Shown here one piece after another: positions 8,990-18,413 of a stretch of 64,000 nt of DNA. This DNA comes from Bacillus pumilus (GTDB taxonomy: Bacteria; Bacillota; Bacilli; Bacillales; Bacillaceae), in contig MKZN01000014.1 in assembly GCA_001938995.1 (NCBI GenBank), positions 1-64,000 of the forward strand, given 5' to 3'. A program made the position numbers and the translations under genes. Position 1 is the stretch's first letter. Every line of letters starts with the position of its first letter. The notes under the pieces are model-generated. The model made no database searches. It saw only the letters and a list, made by a program, of their open reading frames with translations, and was not told the DNA's origin.

Positions 8990-9380
8990 ACAGCTAGAGA
9001 AACACATCTTCGTCCTTGATGGGGGGAAATGGGCACAATGATTCAAAATGCCAATGTATCATCGGTGGTGAAGAGTATGAAGGCTGTAACGAATAATTGA
9101 ATTTGATAGCCCTCACATCATCTCCAAAATACCACCGGGAATATCTTGCGGCAAACGCTGATTTAATTGAAACGAATACGTTCGGTGCTACCAAGCTCGC
9201 CCTGGGTGGGCAACGCTATTCCTTCGGATATCCAGCATGTCCAAATCTTGAAGACCAAGAAAGCTTCAGCCTGAAAAAATCGGCATTCATCTCACAGAAG
9301 GCTTCATGCTGGAACCAGAGGCATCCGTATCAGCTATCGTCGTTTCTCATCCTGAAGCTCGGTATTTTAATGTTCATTAA
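8973..9380 (+). pseudogene. metH: metH (cobalamin-dependent methionine synthase) remnant with large internal deletion
   Basis: Start ATG at 8973, with AAAGGAG before it, overlaps the yitJ end. The first codons ([17 protein letters not shown]), GGEEYEGCNE and the stretch REYLAANADLIETNTFGATK match the N-terminal homocysteine domain of MetH. After GATKLAL the reading jumps to SFGYPACPNLEDQ, and in a shifted frame IGIHLTEGFMLEPEAS and VVSHPEARYFNV, which are the extreme C-terminal activation domain. About 1,000 central residues (folate, cobalamin and most activation regions) are missing, and there are several frameshifts plus an in-frame stop. It cannot encode a working enzyme. The sequence shows decay of metH after deletion. 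Confidence 0.9.
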
Positions 9381-9496
9381 AGAAATATCTCCTAAATTGG
9401 AAGTTTTTTAATAAAAAGGTGGAATAAATATCAATTTTTATACTTTTCTACCGATATAAGAAATGAATAGAATTGACTAAAAAGGAGATGTTTGTC

Positions 9497-10435
9497 ATGT
9501 TTAGAAAGAAAATGGGTTTCTCACTACTTATCGGCCTATTGGTCGCTTCGCCATTCTTTCATTCACCTGCGGCGAAAGCAAGTGAAGCATCATCGAAACA
9601 AAGTAAATATTATACAGAAGAGTTGGAGCATCTATACCCTGACAGTGATTATGCGAACAATGATACGATGGAAAATGCGCAGCTTTTACAACACTCTCTC
9701 CATCTAAACAAAACCTATTTGTATCATGAGGGCAGTATTTCATCCACGGATGACGTCGATTTTTACCGTTTCACCAGTTCTAAGTTTGACGGAGCAGATG
9801 GACGGTTTTCCATTAAGCTTGTGAATGTGAAAGCTGGAAATGATTTTGATCTCTACCTTTACAATAAGAGTGGATCGCTTGTGTCCTCCTCTGTGCGAAC
9901 AATCAATCAAAATGAGATCATTCACATGCCGAAAATCGCATCTAGCACAGAATACTATTTAGCAGTGAAGCCAAAGCGTTTACTAAATGAAGAAGAGAAC
10001 ACGTATCGCATTGTGTTTGACAAAAGTATTGAAAAAGGAACAACTAAACGGTACGGATCACCTGCCACCCTCAACAGCTTCAATGAAGCAGGTTCTCCAA
10101 ACTCTTCTTTTGACTTAACTGGTTTACCACAAGATGCTATTGTGACTGGTCTTTCATTAGAGGCTACAAAAGGCAGTACAAATGCACACAATTATGTATT
10201 CACAGTGTCTTCCTTACAAGGTGAGACAGTGAACGTACCTTGGAACGGACAAAAAGTAGATATCTCATCCTATAAAACAAGTCAAGTTCCGGCAAAAGAT
10301 CGCTTTTTTGTCTCTTTTCGTGCGACTGAAGTTCCTCAGTTTATAGGTGGACGGTTAATCAAAGTTGGTGTTGTGTCGATTAAGAACTTACAACTCACCT
10401 TTGAATATGAATACAACCGTGACCTCAAATATTAA
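9497..10435 (+). CDS. Secreted protein with PPC-like domain
   Basis: 312-residue protein with a signal peptide (MFRKKMG, hydrophobic core, AKA cleavage region ~30). Residues ~60-175 resemble a bacterial pre-peptidase C-terminal (PPC) beta domain: DDVDFYRFTS, GNDFDLYLYNKSG, TEYYLAVKP. Residues ~180-312 form a second beta-rich region I do not recognise. No protease catalytic motif is present. The start at 9497 is chosen because AAAGGAG (9481-9487) is correctly spaced; an upstream TTG at 9473 is unlikely. PPC domains usually accompany secreted peptidases or bind polymers, so a stand-alone binding or cell-surface role is possible. Confidence 0.7.
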   Translation: MFRKKMGFSLLIGLLVASPFFHSPAAKASEASSKQSKYYTEELEHLYPDSDYANNDTMENAQLLQHSLHLNKTYLYHEGSISSTDDVDFYRFTSSKFDGADGRFSIKLVNVKAGNDFDLYLYNKSGSLVSSSVRTINQNEIIHMPKIASSTEYYLAVKPKRLLNEEENTYRIVFDKSIEKGTTKRYGSPATLNSFNEAGSPNSSFDLTGLPQDAIVTGLSLEATKGSTNAHNYVFTVSSLQGETVNVPWNGQKVDISSYKTSQVPAKDRFFVSFRATEVPQFIGGRLIKVGVVSIKNLQLTFEYEYNRDLKY

Positions 10436-10441
10436 TAACAC

Positions 10442-10472
10442 AAAAGGAAAAGGTCTCCCCTTTTCCTTTTTC
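10442..10472 (+). terminator. Terminator of the secreted PPC-like gene
   Basis: Perfect 12-bp stem AAAAGGAAAAGG / CCTTTTCCTTTT with a short loop and a following T-run, directly after the stop at 10435. Confidence 0.85.
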
Positions 10473-10533
10473 TTATGTTTTCTTATGTTACGATACATAC
10501 AGACCCATTCCACCAAGAAGGAGTTGCGATGTA

Positions 10534-11391
10534 TTGGCAAACGTTATGCAACGAATATTAACACTTGACGACATCCCAGATCTGATCGCATTGTCAAAAG
10601 AGGTAGACTGGCCTGATTACGATGCGGAAGAATTAACATCTCTTTTAACAAATGGATCCTTTACAGGTTTTACAACAAACGATGGACATGTCATCTCATG
10701 TGCAGGACTCTTCCAATATGACCATTTCGCATCAATTGGAGCCGTCATTGTATCTGAGACCCAACGAGGATTAGGCCTAGCACGAAAAATGATAGATACT
10801 TTGCTTCGTCAAAGTGACCAAAACGTACCTGTCGTTTTAACAGCGACTGTTCAAGGACAGCCTGTATATGAAAAGCTCGGGTTTCACACAGCTGGATACA
10901 TTCATACATACAAAGCACAGAAAACGATTCCTTCTGCTCTGCGCCTTCATCAGAAGGTTCAGCTTTCCCCTGCTGATGAATCGCATCTTCCCTCGATTGA
11001 GGCACTCGATGAGAAAGCGACGGGGACAAACAGACCAACCTTCTTAAAAAGCCGTATGGAGCGGGCAACATATCGACTGATTGCAAAGAATGAATCTGAC
11101 GAACCCATCGGCTTTGCATTTGGTGTCGAAACCCCTGCAAATCTCATGATCGGACCGCTCGTTGCAAACGAGGAACAAGTGGCCCTCACAATGATCCAAT
11201 CGATGATCTTGTCTTATTCAGGAGCCATTCGTTTAGACATGCAGGAGGAGACAGCCGAGCGTCTGCATGTATCACTTTTAGAAGCTGGCTTTCACAAATC
11301 AAACCAATCACACTTTATGATGATTCGCGGGAAAGACAAGTTGAACGATCCGGCACTGCTTTATTTCCTTGCCTCTCAGGCATTCTCCTAA
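10534..11391 (+). CDS. GNAT-family acetyltransferase
   Basis: 285-residue protein with an N-terminal GNAT fold (~1-135). The acetyl-CoA loop region is at ~75-85 (TQRGLGLARKMID), with GQPVYEKLGFHTAGYIHTYK near 115. A second weaker GNAT-like half follows at ~140-285. The best start is a TTG at 10534, 10 bases after AAGGAG; the ATG four codons later is badly spaced. The substrate cannot be predicted. It is monocistronic, with its own terminator shared with the convergent siderophore operon. Confidence 0.8.
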   Translation: MANVMQRILTLDDIPDLIALSKEVDWPDYDAEELTSLLTNGSFTGFTTNDGHVISCAGLFQYDHFASIGAVIVSETQRGLGLARKMIDTLLRQSDQNVPVVLTATVQGQPVYEKLGFHTAGYIHTYKAQKTIPSALRLHQKVQLSPADESHLPSIEALDEKATGTNRPTFLKSRMERATYRLIAKNESDEPIGFAFGVETPANLMIGPLVANEEQVALTMIQSMILSYSGAIRLDMQEETAERLHVSLLEAGFHKSNQSHFMMIRGKDKLNDPALLYFLASQAFS

Positions 11392-11395
11392 TACG

Positions 11396-11430
11396 AAAAA
11401 AGCTGTAGACACATGATGTCTACAGCTTTT
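11396..11430. terminator. Bidirectional terminator of the acetyltransferase and siderophore operon
   Basis: Perfect stem AGCTGTAGACA / TGTCTACAGCT with a 5-base loop, preceded by A5 and followed by TTTT. It closes the plus-strand acetyltransferase and the minus-strand siderophore operon. Confidence 0.9.
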
Positions 11431-11432
11431 CT

Positions 11433-13247
11433 TTACTTCTCGACGACAGATGGTCGCACCTTTGAAAGTGCATTCGTTACCTTCCCATGCTCTGACGCAT
11501 GCGGACGGTCATCTCCATCCCCATATCCATAATCAATCATTCGATTACGATTTAAACAAAGCTTAGTGAGCTTTGGCTGGAATAAGTCAAATAAAGCAAA
11601 ACGTTCTTTCAGTTGCGGGAATTGCTGCTGATAATGCAATATTTCCTCAGCAAGCAATCGCCAAAGAGTCGTTTCATCCAACAGCTGATGATTGTCTAAC
11701 ACATTTGATACGTACCGCAGGTTGCAAATAAACAAGCCCGTAAAGATAAATTGCACAAGACCTTCCGGCGGCTCACTGCGCAGCACTTCTTTTAAATCAT
11801 CTCCTAGTGATGCTAATTCTGGCAACGGCTGATCACTAATATTCACATCATCTACGAAATCCTTGATCGCCAAACGATGCGGCTGATGGTCTTTTAACAC
11901 AAGAATCGTATTTTGCCCATGTGGTGAAAAGACCGTTCCATATTGATACATAAAATGGAGCAACGGCGGCATCACAACACGGAAGAAAGAAGCCATCCAT
12001 TCCTCTGCCGATAGGCCCGATTTTTCAATTAGTTGTTTGATATACGGTTCTCCATCATGATCCTCATATGTCAGAGCCGCAAGTGTAACAGGACTCTCCC
12101 CTTCATCTAAATACGTGTAAATGCTCTCTCTAAAAATGACGCCAAGCATTTCAAGATATTGATAGGGTGCTCCAGATAGTTTGCTATAGTACGGATGATC
12201 AACATTGATACTTGCATTTTCACCCGGTAAAATAACGCGGCATACGTCAGACAAAAATGGGTCTTGATCGGCAATCCCTTTAATATGTGCCGTAATGCGA
12301 GGAGCGATGACTGTACGTTCTGACGGAAGCCCGCGGTACACAAGCGTGTTTAAAATACTCATTGGTAATTTCATATGATGCTTGCCTTTATTTGAGATGT
12401 TTGTAAAGGTTCTGATTGACTGCTGCGGAATATATTGATCTAGTCCCTCGCCGAGATACACGATGCGGCGCAACGCCAAATCTTCTGGAAAATGCTGTAC
12501 AATCATATGTGTCCACTGCCATTTGTGAACGGGCATCATATAATAATCCGCTACATGTAGCCCCTCATCCTTTAACACCCGATGAAATTGACGAATGGTG
12601 ACCTCATCTAGTTCTTTTTCAATCACTTGTTCATAGTTTTCATGTTCAACTGCATGGAACGTGGCTAGCTCACGGTGAACAGCAATCCAAGATAGCTGCA
12701 CACATTCTTGCCTTTCAGGTGCATAGGCTAAGTAATCCTCATAGCTAAACCCAATACGCCCCTTGTTATACACTATCCACGGATGACCTGTCATCTCGCC
12801 TTCAATCCAAGCGTAATCTGTATCTGTCAGTTCATCCGCACGAAGTGCCTTTTTCGAAAGTAAATGGACATCGGCTAACAGTGTATGATGAAGCTCTTTG
12901 ATCAGATGGCCTGTCGTTTCAGAGGACATTGGGATGATCGGCTGTATGTCTAGTAAAAACACAATCGCACTGACATCTTTTGTCCATTGTCCATCTTGAA
13001 AGCATTCAATTGATTCAGCGACGGTATCATAACTATCAAACAAACGAGGTTTTGCTAGATAGCGATATTTCTTATGCTCATGAATGATTAATTCATATTG
13101 GGCGATACCATCCCTGCCTTCTAGCTGAACGGGATGAAGCATGTCTTCATACATGTATTCAGACAGCATTTTTGCCACCATTCGCTGGTTTGCCTTTTTC
13201 CATGCAGCTGGGTTCACTGCTTTTCTCAATTCTTCTTGCACATTCAT
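11433..13247 (-). CDS. NIS siderophore synthetase, RhbF/IucC-like (second condensation)
   Basis: 604-residue IucA/IucC-family NRPS-independent siderophore synthetase. The family core is seen in HKWQWTHMIVQHFP, RTFTNIS and the C-terminal FSPHGQNTILVL motif. It is the last gene of the operon. By analogy with RhbF/IucC it would join the second N-acetyl-N-hydroxy-diaminopropane to the citrate half-product. The start at 13247 is set by AAGGAGGATGAAGCGATG. Upstream in-frame codons only cover the preceding gene in another frame. A 13-base gap separates it from the monooxygenase. Confidence 0.88.
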   Translation of the reverse strand: MNVQEELRKAVNPAAWKKANQRMVAKMLSEYMYEDMLHPVQLEGRDGIAQYELIIHEHKKYRYLAKPRLFDSYDTVAESIECFQDGQWTKDVSAIVFLLDIQPIIPMSSETTGHLIKELHHTLLADVHLLSKKALRADELTDTDYAWIEGEMTGHPWIVYNKGRIGFSYEDYLAYAPERQECVQLSWIAVHRELATFHAVEHENYEQVIEKELDEVTIRQFHRVLKDEGLHVADYYMMPVHKWQWTHMIVQHFPEDLALRRIVYLGEGLDQYIPQQSIRTFTNISNKGKHHMKLPMSILNTLVYRGLPSERTVIAPRITAHIKGIADQDPFLSDVCRVILPGENASINVDHPYYSKLSGAPYQYLEMLGVIFRESIYTYLDEGESPVTLAALTYEDHDGEPYIKQLIEKSGLSAEEWMASFFRVVMPPLLHFMYQYGTVFSPHGQNTILVLKDHQPHRLAIKDFVDDVNISDQPLPELASLGDDLKEVLRSEPPEGLVQFIFTGLFICNLRYVSNVLDNHQLLDETTLWRLLAEEILHYQQQFPQLKERFALFDLFQPKLTKLCLNRNRMIDYGYGDGDDRPHASEHGKVTNALSKVRPSVVEK

Positions 13248-13260
13248 CGCTTCATCCTCC

Positions 13261-14610
13261 TTAACCTTTGATTTCTTCAAATGTGTTCGCCTTCTTATGC
13301 GTACCAAATGTCTGGAAGACGTGCTTTTGATAAAGTGGATAGATTGTTTGACGAGCAAGTTCATTAATAATGACGCTGTTCCGGTAAGCACCGAGTCCTA
13401 AATCTGGCGCACCGACCCCATGGGTATGAAGCTCTGCATTTTGTACAAAGATGTCATTGTCACCCATCGTTTTTGTTTTCAAGCGATATTCACGTTCAAC
13501 TTGGAATCTTCCCTTGTCATCCCACTGAATGTGATCGGCAAGTGGATCAATAAAGGGCGGCAAAACAGATTGATAACCTGTGGCTAACACAACAATATCC
13601 GTCTCATGTGTAAAGGATTCTTCTTTCACCCACTGAGAACAAGAGAGCTTAAGGCCACCCGCTGATTCCTCAATCAAGTTCACTTCTGTCATCGCTTGCA
13701 GCACTGTATTCAATGTTTCACCGCAAGCAGAACGTTCATAAAGCAAATGATAAATATCACGTATCATCGCAGAACTTATGCCTTTGTAGAGCAAATCTTG
13801 CTGCTTTAATAACGCATCCTTTTTCATTTGCGGAAGCTCATAGAAAAAATCAATATAGTCTGGAGAAAAATATTCAAGACCAAGGTTCGAGTATTCCATT
13901 GGGAAAAATCCTTTCGAACGTGTGAACCAGTGAATATCCTTCGCCTCGTCCTCTGATAAAATGTCATAAAACACTTCCGCCGCACTCTGACCAGAGCCGA
14001 TGACGGTCACTGATTTCCCTTGGAAACAGCCTTCTTTCTTTCGTTTCAAATAATCGGCAGAATGAAAGACGCGCTCCCCTAAGCTTGGCTGAAGAGTGGC
14101 TGGCACTGAAGGCTGGGTACCAATTCCCAAAACGAGATGCTTACTTTCATACACCTCGATCGTTTGATTCCTCACATCACGGACATGAACTTCATACCGC
14201 TTTTCTCCTGCTTTATCGATCAAAGAAACAGATTCGACATTCATGCCAAATCGGCAAGACTCTAATTGTTCAGCTACCCAGCGGCAATAATGACTGTATT
14301 CCTTACGCGGAATATGGAAATCCTCTAAGAAATAAAAGGAATATAAGCGATTTTGCTCCTGCAAATAGTTAAGAAAGCTATATTTACTTTTGACATCAGC
14401 CATGCTGACAAGGTCCGCTAAAAAGGGGACTTGAAGTGTTGTCCCTTCAATCAGCATTCCTGGGTGCCAGTGGAATGTCTCATTTCTTTCAAAAAACAAA
14501 GCCTCTATGTCGTTTACTTCTTCAGATAATGCAGCGAGCCCGAGGTTAAACGGACCGATGCCAATGCCAATGACATCCACTGTTTTATGTTGATTGTTGT
14601 ACCGCGTCAT
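13261..14610 (-). CDS. Siderophore amine N-monooxygenase, RhbE/IucD-like
   Basis: 449-residue flavin N-hydroxylase of the lysine/ornithine monooxygenase family. FAD site IGIGIGPFNLGLAAL is at ~12, NADPH site VIGSGQSAAEVF near ~200, and the family ATGYQ motif near ~350. It would N-hydroxylate 1,3-diaminopropane. The start at 14610 follows AAAGGAAG at correct distance and gives the conserved N-terminus just before the FAD loop; the ORF can extend 6 codons upstream without a good site. It overlaps the acetyltransferase gene by 26 bases. Confidence 0.9.
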   Translation of the reverse strand: MTRYNNQHKTVDVIGIGIGPFNLGLAALSEEVNDIEALFFERNETFHWHPGMLIEGTTLQVPFLADLVSMADVKSKYSFLNYLQEQNRLYSFYFLEDFHIPRKEYSHYCRWVAEQLESCRFGMNVESVSLIDKAGEKRYEVHVRDVRNQTIEVYESKHLVLGIGTQPSVPATLQPSLGERVFHSADYLKRKKEGCFQGKSVTVIGSGQSAAEVFYDILSEDEAKDIHWFTRSKGFFPMEYSNLGLEYFSPDYIDFFYELPQMKKDALLKQQDLLYKGISSAMIRDIYHLLYERSACGETLNTVLQAMTEVNLIEESAGGLKLSCSQWVKEESFTHETDIVVLATGYQSVLPPFIDPLADHIQWDDKGRFQVEREYRLKTKTMGDNDIFVQNAELHTHGVGAPDLGLGAYRNSVIINELARQTIYPLYQKHVFQTFGTHKKANTFEEIKG

Positions 14611-15139
14611 GATTATACTTCCTTTCAAATCGTTCTCGATCGCAAAACATCAAAAGTCCTGTTTTATCCGGTAATTCAACTGGTTTCACACGCTTGAAGC
14701 CGCACTTTTCAAACACATGAATCATTTTTTCATTACGAATATCCGGTTCGGCAACAATTTTTTCTGTTCGTTTGTTCTGTTCGAATTGAAATGTGGTCAT
14801 CGCTTGCAGCAATGGTGCGGCAAACCCTTTTCCAACATAATCTGGTTCTCCAATTAACAGGTGAATTCCTTGATCATGCGGTGAAGGCTGATAATATGAT
14901 TCAATGACATCTCCTTTGACATTGTACGCCTCAAAATAGCTCATAGGTGTCCCATCGATGGTTCCTAAATAAAGGGTCTGATGCGGATCATGTATCGCTT
15001 GATGAAAATGCTTTTCAAAAGCAGGAAACGGAATATTTAGGTTCCAAAATGGATGCACATACTCTTCTTGCATCCACTTGTGGACTAATTTGACGTCTCT
15101 TTCATATTCAGCTCGAATGAATTGAATACGATGCCTCAT
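14585..15139 (-). CDS. Siderophore N-acetyltransferase, RhbD/IucB-like
   Basis: 184-residue GNAT protein of the hydroxamate-forming IucB/RhbD family, recognisable by HPFWNLNIPF, MSYFEAYNVKGD, GIHLLIGEPDYVGKGF and the C-terminal VFEKCGFKRV. It would transfer acetyl from acetyl-CoA to the N-hydroxy diamine to make the hydroxamate. Its start overlaps the preceding synthetase stop by 4 bases and it overlaps the monooxygenase gene by 26, so it is tightly coupled in the operon. Confidence 0.88.
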   Translation of the reverse strand: MRHRIQFIRAEYERDVKLVHKWMQEEYVHPFWNLNIPFPAFEKHFHQAIHDPHQTLYLGTIDGTPMSYFEAYNVKGDVIESYYQPSPHDQGIHLLIGEPDYVGKGFAAPLLQAMTTFQFEQNKRTEKIVAEPDIRNEKMIHVFEKCGFKRVKPVELPDKTGLLMFCDRERFERKYNHDAVQQST

Positions 15140-16917
15140 CCAATCAACGCCTCCTTATATAAGAAGAGTGGATTCAGCACAGATGTGTAACGGGATTGTG
15201 TTTCCAATGAACCTGTCAGCTCATCCATATCTTCAAATCTTGTGAGTAAATTGGCTTTTGAAGGAAGTTCCTTTGAGCGAAGAAGACTATTTGTCAGTTC
15301 AGATGCCCCGTACTTCTCCTCATGAGCAAGCAATGTGTCTCTAACAAGTGACAGCAAGTTCTCTTCCTTTGCCAGCCCTTCTGTTCCAAAGCCGTTAATC
15401 AAACCGAATAAGTGATTAAAGAAGAAATAATAGCGCAGTCTCTCAACAGCTACATCATCTGTACAAATGGTTTCACTTCTGACACTCAAATTTTGGACAA
15501 GGTTTGCAAGCTTCTCCTTTTTAGACTCACTATAGTAGTAGCCTTGGTTATCACGATAATAGAATGTCTCTGGATACCCATCCTTTAGCTGTACAACAGC
15601 ATTTTGCTGATGGGCTTCTAGTGCAAGTCCATAGGTTTCAAATAGCCACAACATCGGTTCAAGAGAAATGGTTAAATAGCGTTTGAACCAATCTTGGCTG
15701 ACAGCTTCCGTCGATCTGTCTTCTTTGTTTGCCAAGTCATGAATAACGCCTGCTAATCGTGATTTTCCGCCATAAGCATGATCTTGACATAATCCCGCGA
15801 TCAAGCTCGCTCCTTTTTCATGGTGCAAAAATGGATTTTGACGAATAACCACTTCAAATCCAGACTCAGCCTCATCTCCTTGAATCGAAAGATACGCCGG
15901 ATCTTCAATGACACGAAATCCTGAGTAACGATCATATAAAGAGACGCCCAATTCGGTTTTTAAGATGCGAGACATTTCAACTCCTCGATCAAGTTCCTTT
16001 TGTTTATTAATCCGTAAAGAGTTTGTTATCTTCACAGGTACAGAGAATTTCAGCATGTAAGCTGACTCCTTTTGATAGACGGTTCTAAAAGAAGAAGTCG
16101 CTGTGTATTCAGACCCAAGTGGTCCAAGATAAGTCAGCTTCCCATCCAGGACATAGCGCTTCACAAATGGCTTTTCCATGACCACTTTTACTTGTAGTGG
16201 GTGAATAGGAATGAGCACATATTCTCCGTTTTCTGTGAGCTCATCCAGTCTCTCTTTTTGGTCTGGTATTTGGCGCTTTAGCTCTTCTGTCATGAGGTTC
16301 GCCGCTGATTGTGTGATGGATGAATCCTGAAGCACAATCGAATGGTGCGCTTGAAAGTAATGTAGCTGAAAAGACCCTTTCAGTTCAGGGGAGTAGATGG
16401 CTTCCTCGTCATCAGTCATCCCTTGTCTGCTCTTTGGCGTAGGATGCGTCAAATGGCCAAGGAGAAGCGACTGCTCAGCTTCAATATAGTCAAAATCAGC
16501 TTGAGACAGAGACGCCTGATCACTTTCTCTCTCCCGTATAAACCGTTCAATGTTTCTACAGCTTAAGATAATGCGAAGCATGAACTCATCTTCTGCATCT
16601 GTGCGGCCGTATTCAATGAGAAGTTCCTTTGAACATAGGGCAACGAGTGTCGTGTAATCAACGATCGTGCCTTCTTGGTCACTGCCTTGTGGACGAAAGC
16701 GAACCGGAAATTCAAATAGATGACGACCAACAGGTGAAAAGTACTTGATGGGAATGATCAGCTCAAGATCTTGTTTCGCTAGCTTTGCCACGAATACAAG
16801 CGACCCATCTGATATTGTCTCTTTATTAGCAGATCGGTCGATGCCCGTTTCACGTAAAAAACAGTTTAAAAAGCTTTGCATGGTTGCATTTTCAGCCATT
16901 TGTTTATATTGACTCAA
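15136..16917 (-). CDS. NIS siderophore synthetase, RhbC/IucA-like (first condensation)
   Basis: 593-residue IucA/IucC-family synthetase that adenylates citrate and condenses it with an amine. Motifs include LLGHLTHPTPKSRQG (the ATP-binding family signature), IPIHPLQV, KITNSLR and ALEAHQQNAVVQL. By analogy with RhbC/IucA it catalyses the first citrate condensation. Both its ends overlap neighbours by 4 bases (decarboxylase upstream, acetyltransferase downstream), the signature of a coupled biosynthetic operon. Confidence 0.9.
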   Translation of the reverse strand: MSQYKQMAENATMQSFLNCFLRETGIDRSANKETISDGSLVFVAKLAKQDLELIIPIKYFSPVGRHLFEFPVRFRPQGSDQEGTIVDYTTLVALCSKELLIEYGRTDAEDEFMLRIILSCRNIERFIRERESDQASLSQADFDYIEAEQSLLLGHLTHPTPKSRQGMTDDEEAIYSPELKGSFQLHYFQAHHSIVLQDSSITQSAANLMTEELKRQIPDQKERLDELTENGEYVLIPIHPLQVKVVMEKPFVKRYVLDGKLTYLGPLGSEYTATSSFRTVYQKESAYMLKFSVPVKITNSLRINKQKELDRGVEMSRILKTELGVSLYDRYSGFRVIEDPAYLSIQGDEAESGFEVVIRQNPFLHHEKGASLIAGLCQDHAYGGKSRLAGVIHDLANKEDRSTEAVSQDWFKRYLTISLEPMLWLFETYGLALEAHQQNAVVQLKDGYPETFYYRDNQGYYYSESKKEKLANLVQNLSVRSETICTDDVAVERLRYYFFFNHLFGLINGFGTEGLAKEENLLSLVRDTLLAHEEKYGASELTNSLLRSKELPSKANLLTRFEDMDELTGSLETQSRYTSVLNPLFLYKEALIG

Positions 16918-18413
16918 CGTAGTACCCTCCCGGATTGAATATGAGCGATCCCGATATCAACGATGTCAGAAAGGATTTCCTCTATATGTGTGATTGTCGT
17001 TCTCGGATTTAATAAAGTGAATTTTAGACATGTAGAACCATTCACGACTGTTTTGGCAATGACAGCTGTGCCCGTTTGAAATAACGTCCGATGAATGGTT
17101 TTATTGATTTCATTCGCGTTTTTCTCATCCATAAACCGAAAAACAACGGCATTGATTTCTGGCTCAGGATTGATCACTTCAAGATGATCGTTCTGCTCAA
17201 TCAGAGCAGCCACATCTTTCGCAAATCGGATGGTATGATCAATGATCTTGCTAAACCCTTCTTCTCCGATGAGACGAAGAGAGAGAAGTAATTTCAGCGC
17301 ATCAAATCGGCGTGTGGTTTGTACAGATTTATTGACGAGATGAAGAATTCCTTCTAGCTCATCTTCTAACGGGTTGAGATAATCTGCATGATAATCAATC
17401 AACCCAAAGTGTCTTTGATCTTTGAGCAAAAATGCCCCGCAGGAGATCGGTTGATAAAATTGCTTGTGAAAATCGATCGTGATTGAATCAGCTAGTTCAA
17501 TGCCACTGAGTTTCCCTCGATATGCTTCGCTTAACACAAGTGCGCCTCCATATGCAGCATCTGCATGAATCCATAGACCGTATGGTTTTGCGATGTCGTA
17601 TATATCACTTACCGGATCAATACTGCCAAAATCAGTTGTCCCGCAAGTTGCTACAACGGCAAACGGGAGCAATTCGTCCGCCTTCAGATCAGAGAGCTTC
17701 TGCTTCAAATCTGACATATCCATTCGATGATATTCATCAGTTTCTACTAAAACCACCGCATCTTCTCCCAAGCCTAATTGGGATGCCGATTTCTTCACAG
17801 TGAAATGAGCATGTTTAGAACAAAGTATTCGCATTCGATGGGCTTCGCTTGGTAACCCCTTTTTCTGAACGCTCCATTGCCATGTGTTCTCACAAAACGA
17901 ATCTCTCGCTAGAAGCAGCCCCATATAGTTCGATTGAGTGCCTCCACTCGTAAAAGTCCCGTCTGCTCTTTCTCCATAGGTAAATTTCTCACATAACCAC
18001 TTGAGCATTCGTTCCTCAACCAAAGAGGCGATCCCGCTTTGATCAAAGGAATCCATCGATTGGTTAAAGGAACTCACTACCACCTCTGCTGCAAGCGCAG
18101 GAATCAGCGGCGGGCAATGAAGATGAGCCAAACATTTCGGATGAGATACATCTACTAAATTCGGCAAAAGATGCTCTTTCACATCTCGAAAGACTGAGTC
18201 AATCGCTTCTCCAGACGGGTGAAATTGGAATAATGATTTGACACTAGCTGCTAATTTCCCAGGCAATATTCCGCTATATGGCCCTTTTTCTTTTTTCCAT
18301 TCTTCTAGCAAGCTATCGATTGATGTATGGAGAGCTGTTTGGAAAGCTTCCGTCCCCTGCTGACTTGAATTAATAAATAGTGAATCGACAGATCGTTTAG
18401 TTGATGGCATCAT
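16914..18413 (-). CDS. L-2,4-diaminobutyrate decarboxylase, RhbB-like
   Basis: 499-residue PLP-dependent group II decarboxylase (DOPA/glutamate decarboxylase fold). The PLP lysine lies in ITIDFHKQFYQP, the aspartate in WIHADAAYGG, and the TSGGTQSN motif binds the cofactor phosphate. With the neighbouring transaminase it yields 1,3-diaminopropane. The start at 18413 (or the next codon 18410) follows AGAGG in the transaminase 3' end. The longer form from 18449 lacks a site. It overlaps the transaminase by 17 bases. Confidence 0.88.
   Translation of the reverse strand: MMPSTKRSVDSLFINSSQQGTEAFQTALHTSIDSLLEEWKKEKGPYSGILPGKLAASVKSLFQFHPSGEAIDSVFRDVKEHLLPNLVDVSHPKCLAHLHCPPLIPALAAEVVVSSFNQSMDSFDQSGIASLVEERMLKWLCEKFTYGERADGTFTSGGTQSNYMGLLLARDSFCENTWQWSVQKKGLPSEAHRMRILCSKHAHFTVKKSASQLGLGEDAVVLVETDEYHRMDMSDLKQKLSDLKADELLPFAVVATCGTTDFGSIDPVSDIYDIAKPYGLWIHADAAYGGALVLSEAYRGKLSGIELADSITIDFHKQFYQPISCGAFLLKDQRHFGLIDYHADYLNPLEDELEGILHLVNKSVQTTRRFDALKLLLSLRLIGEEGFSKIIDHTIRFAKDVAALIEQNDHLEVINPEPEINAVVFRFMDEKNANEINKTIHRTLFQTGTAVIAKTVVNGSTCLKFTLLNPRTTITHIEEILSDIVDIGIAHIQSGRVLR

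Noticed and set aside
13248..13391. 48-codon extension of the RhbF-like synthetase
   Set aside because: It lies within the monooxygenase gene in another frame; a strong site precedes the ATG at 13247.
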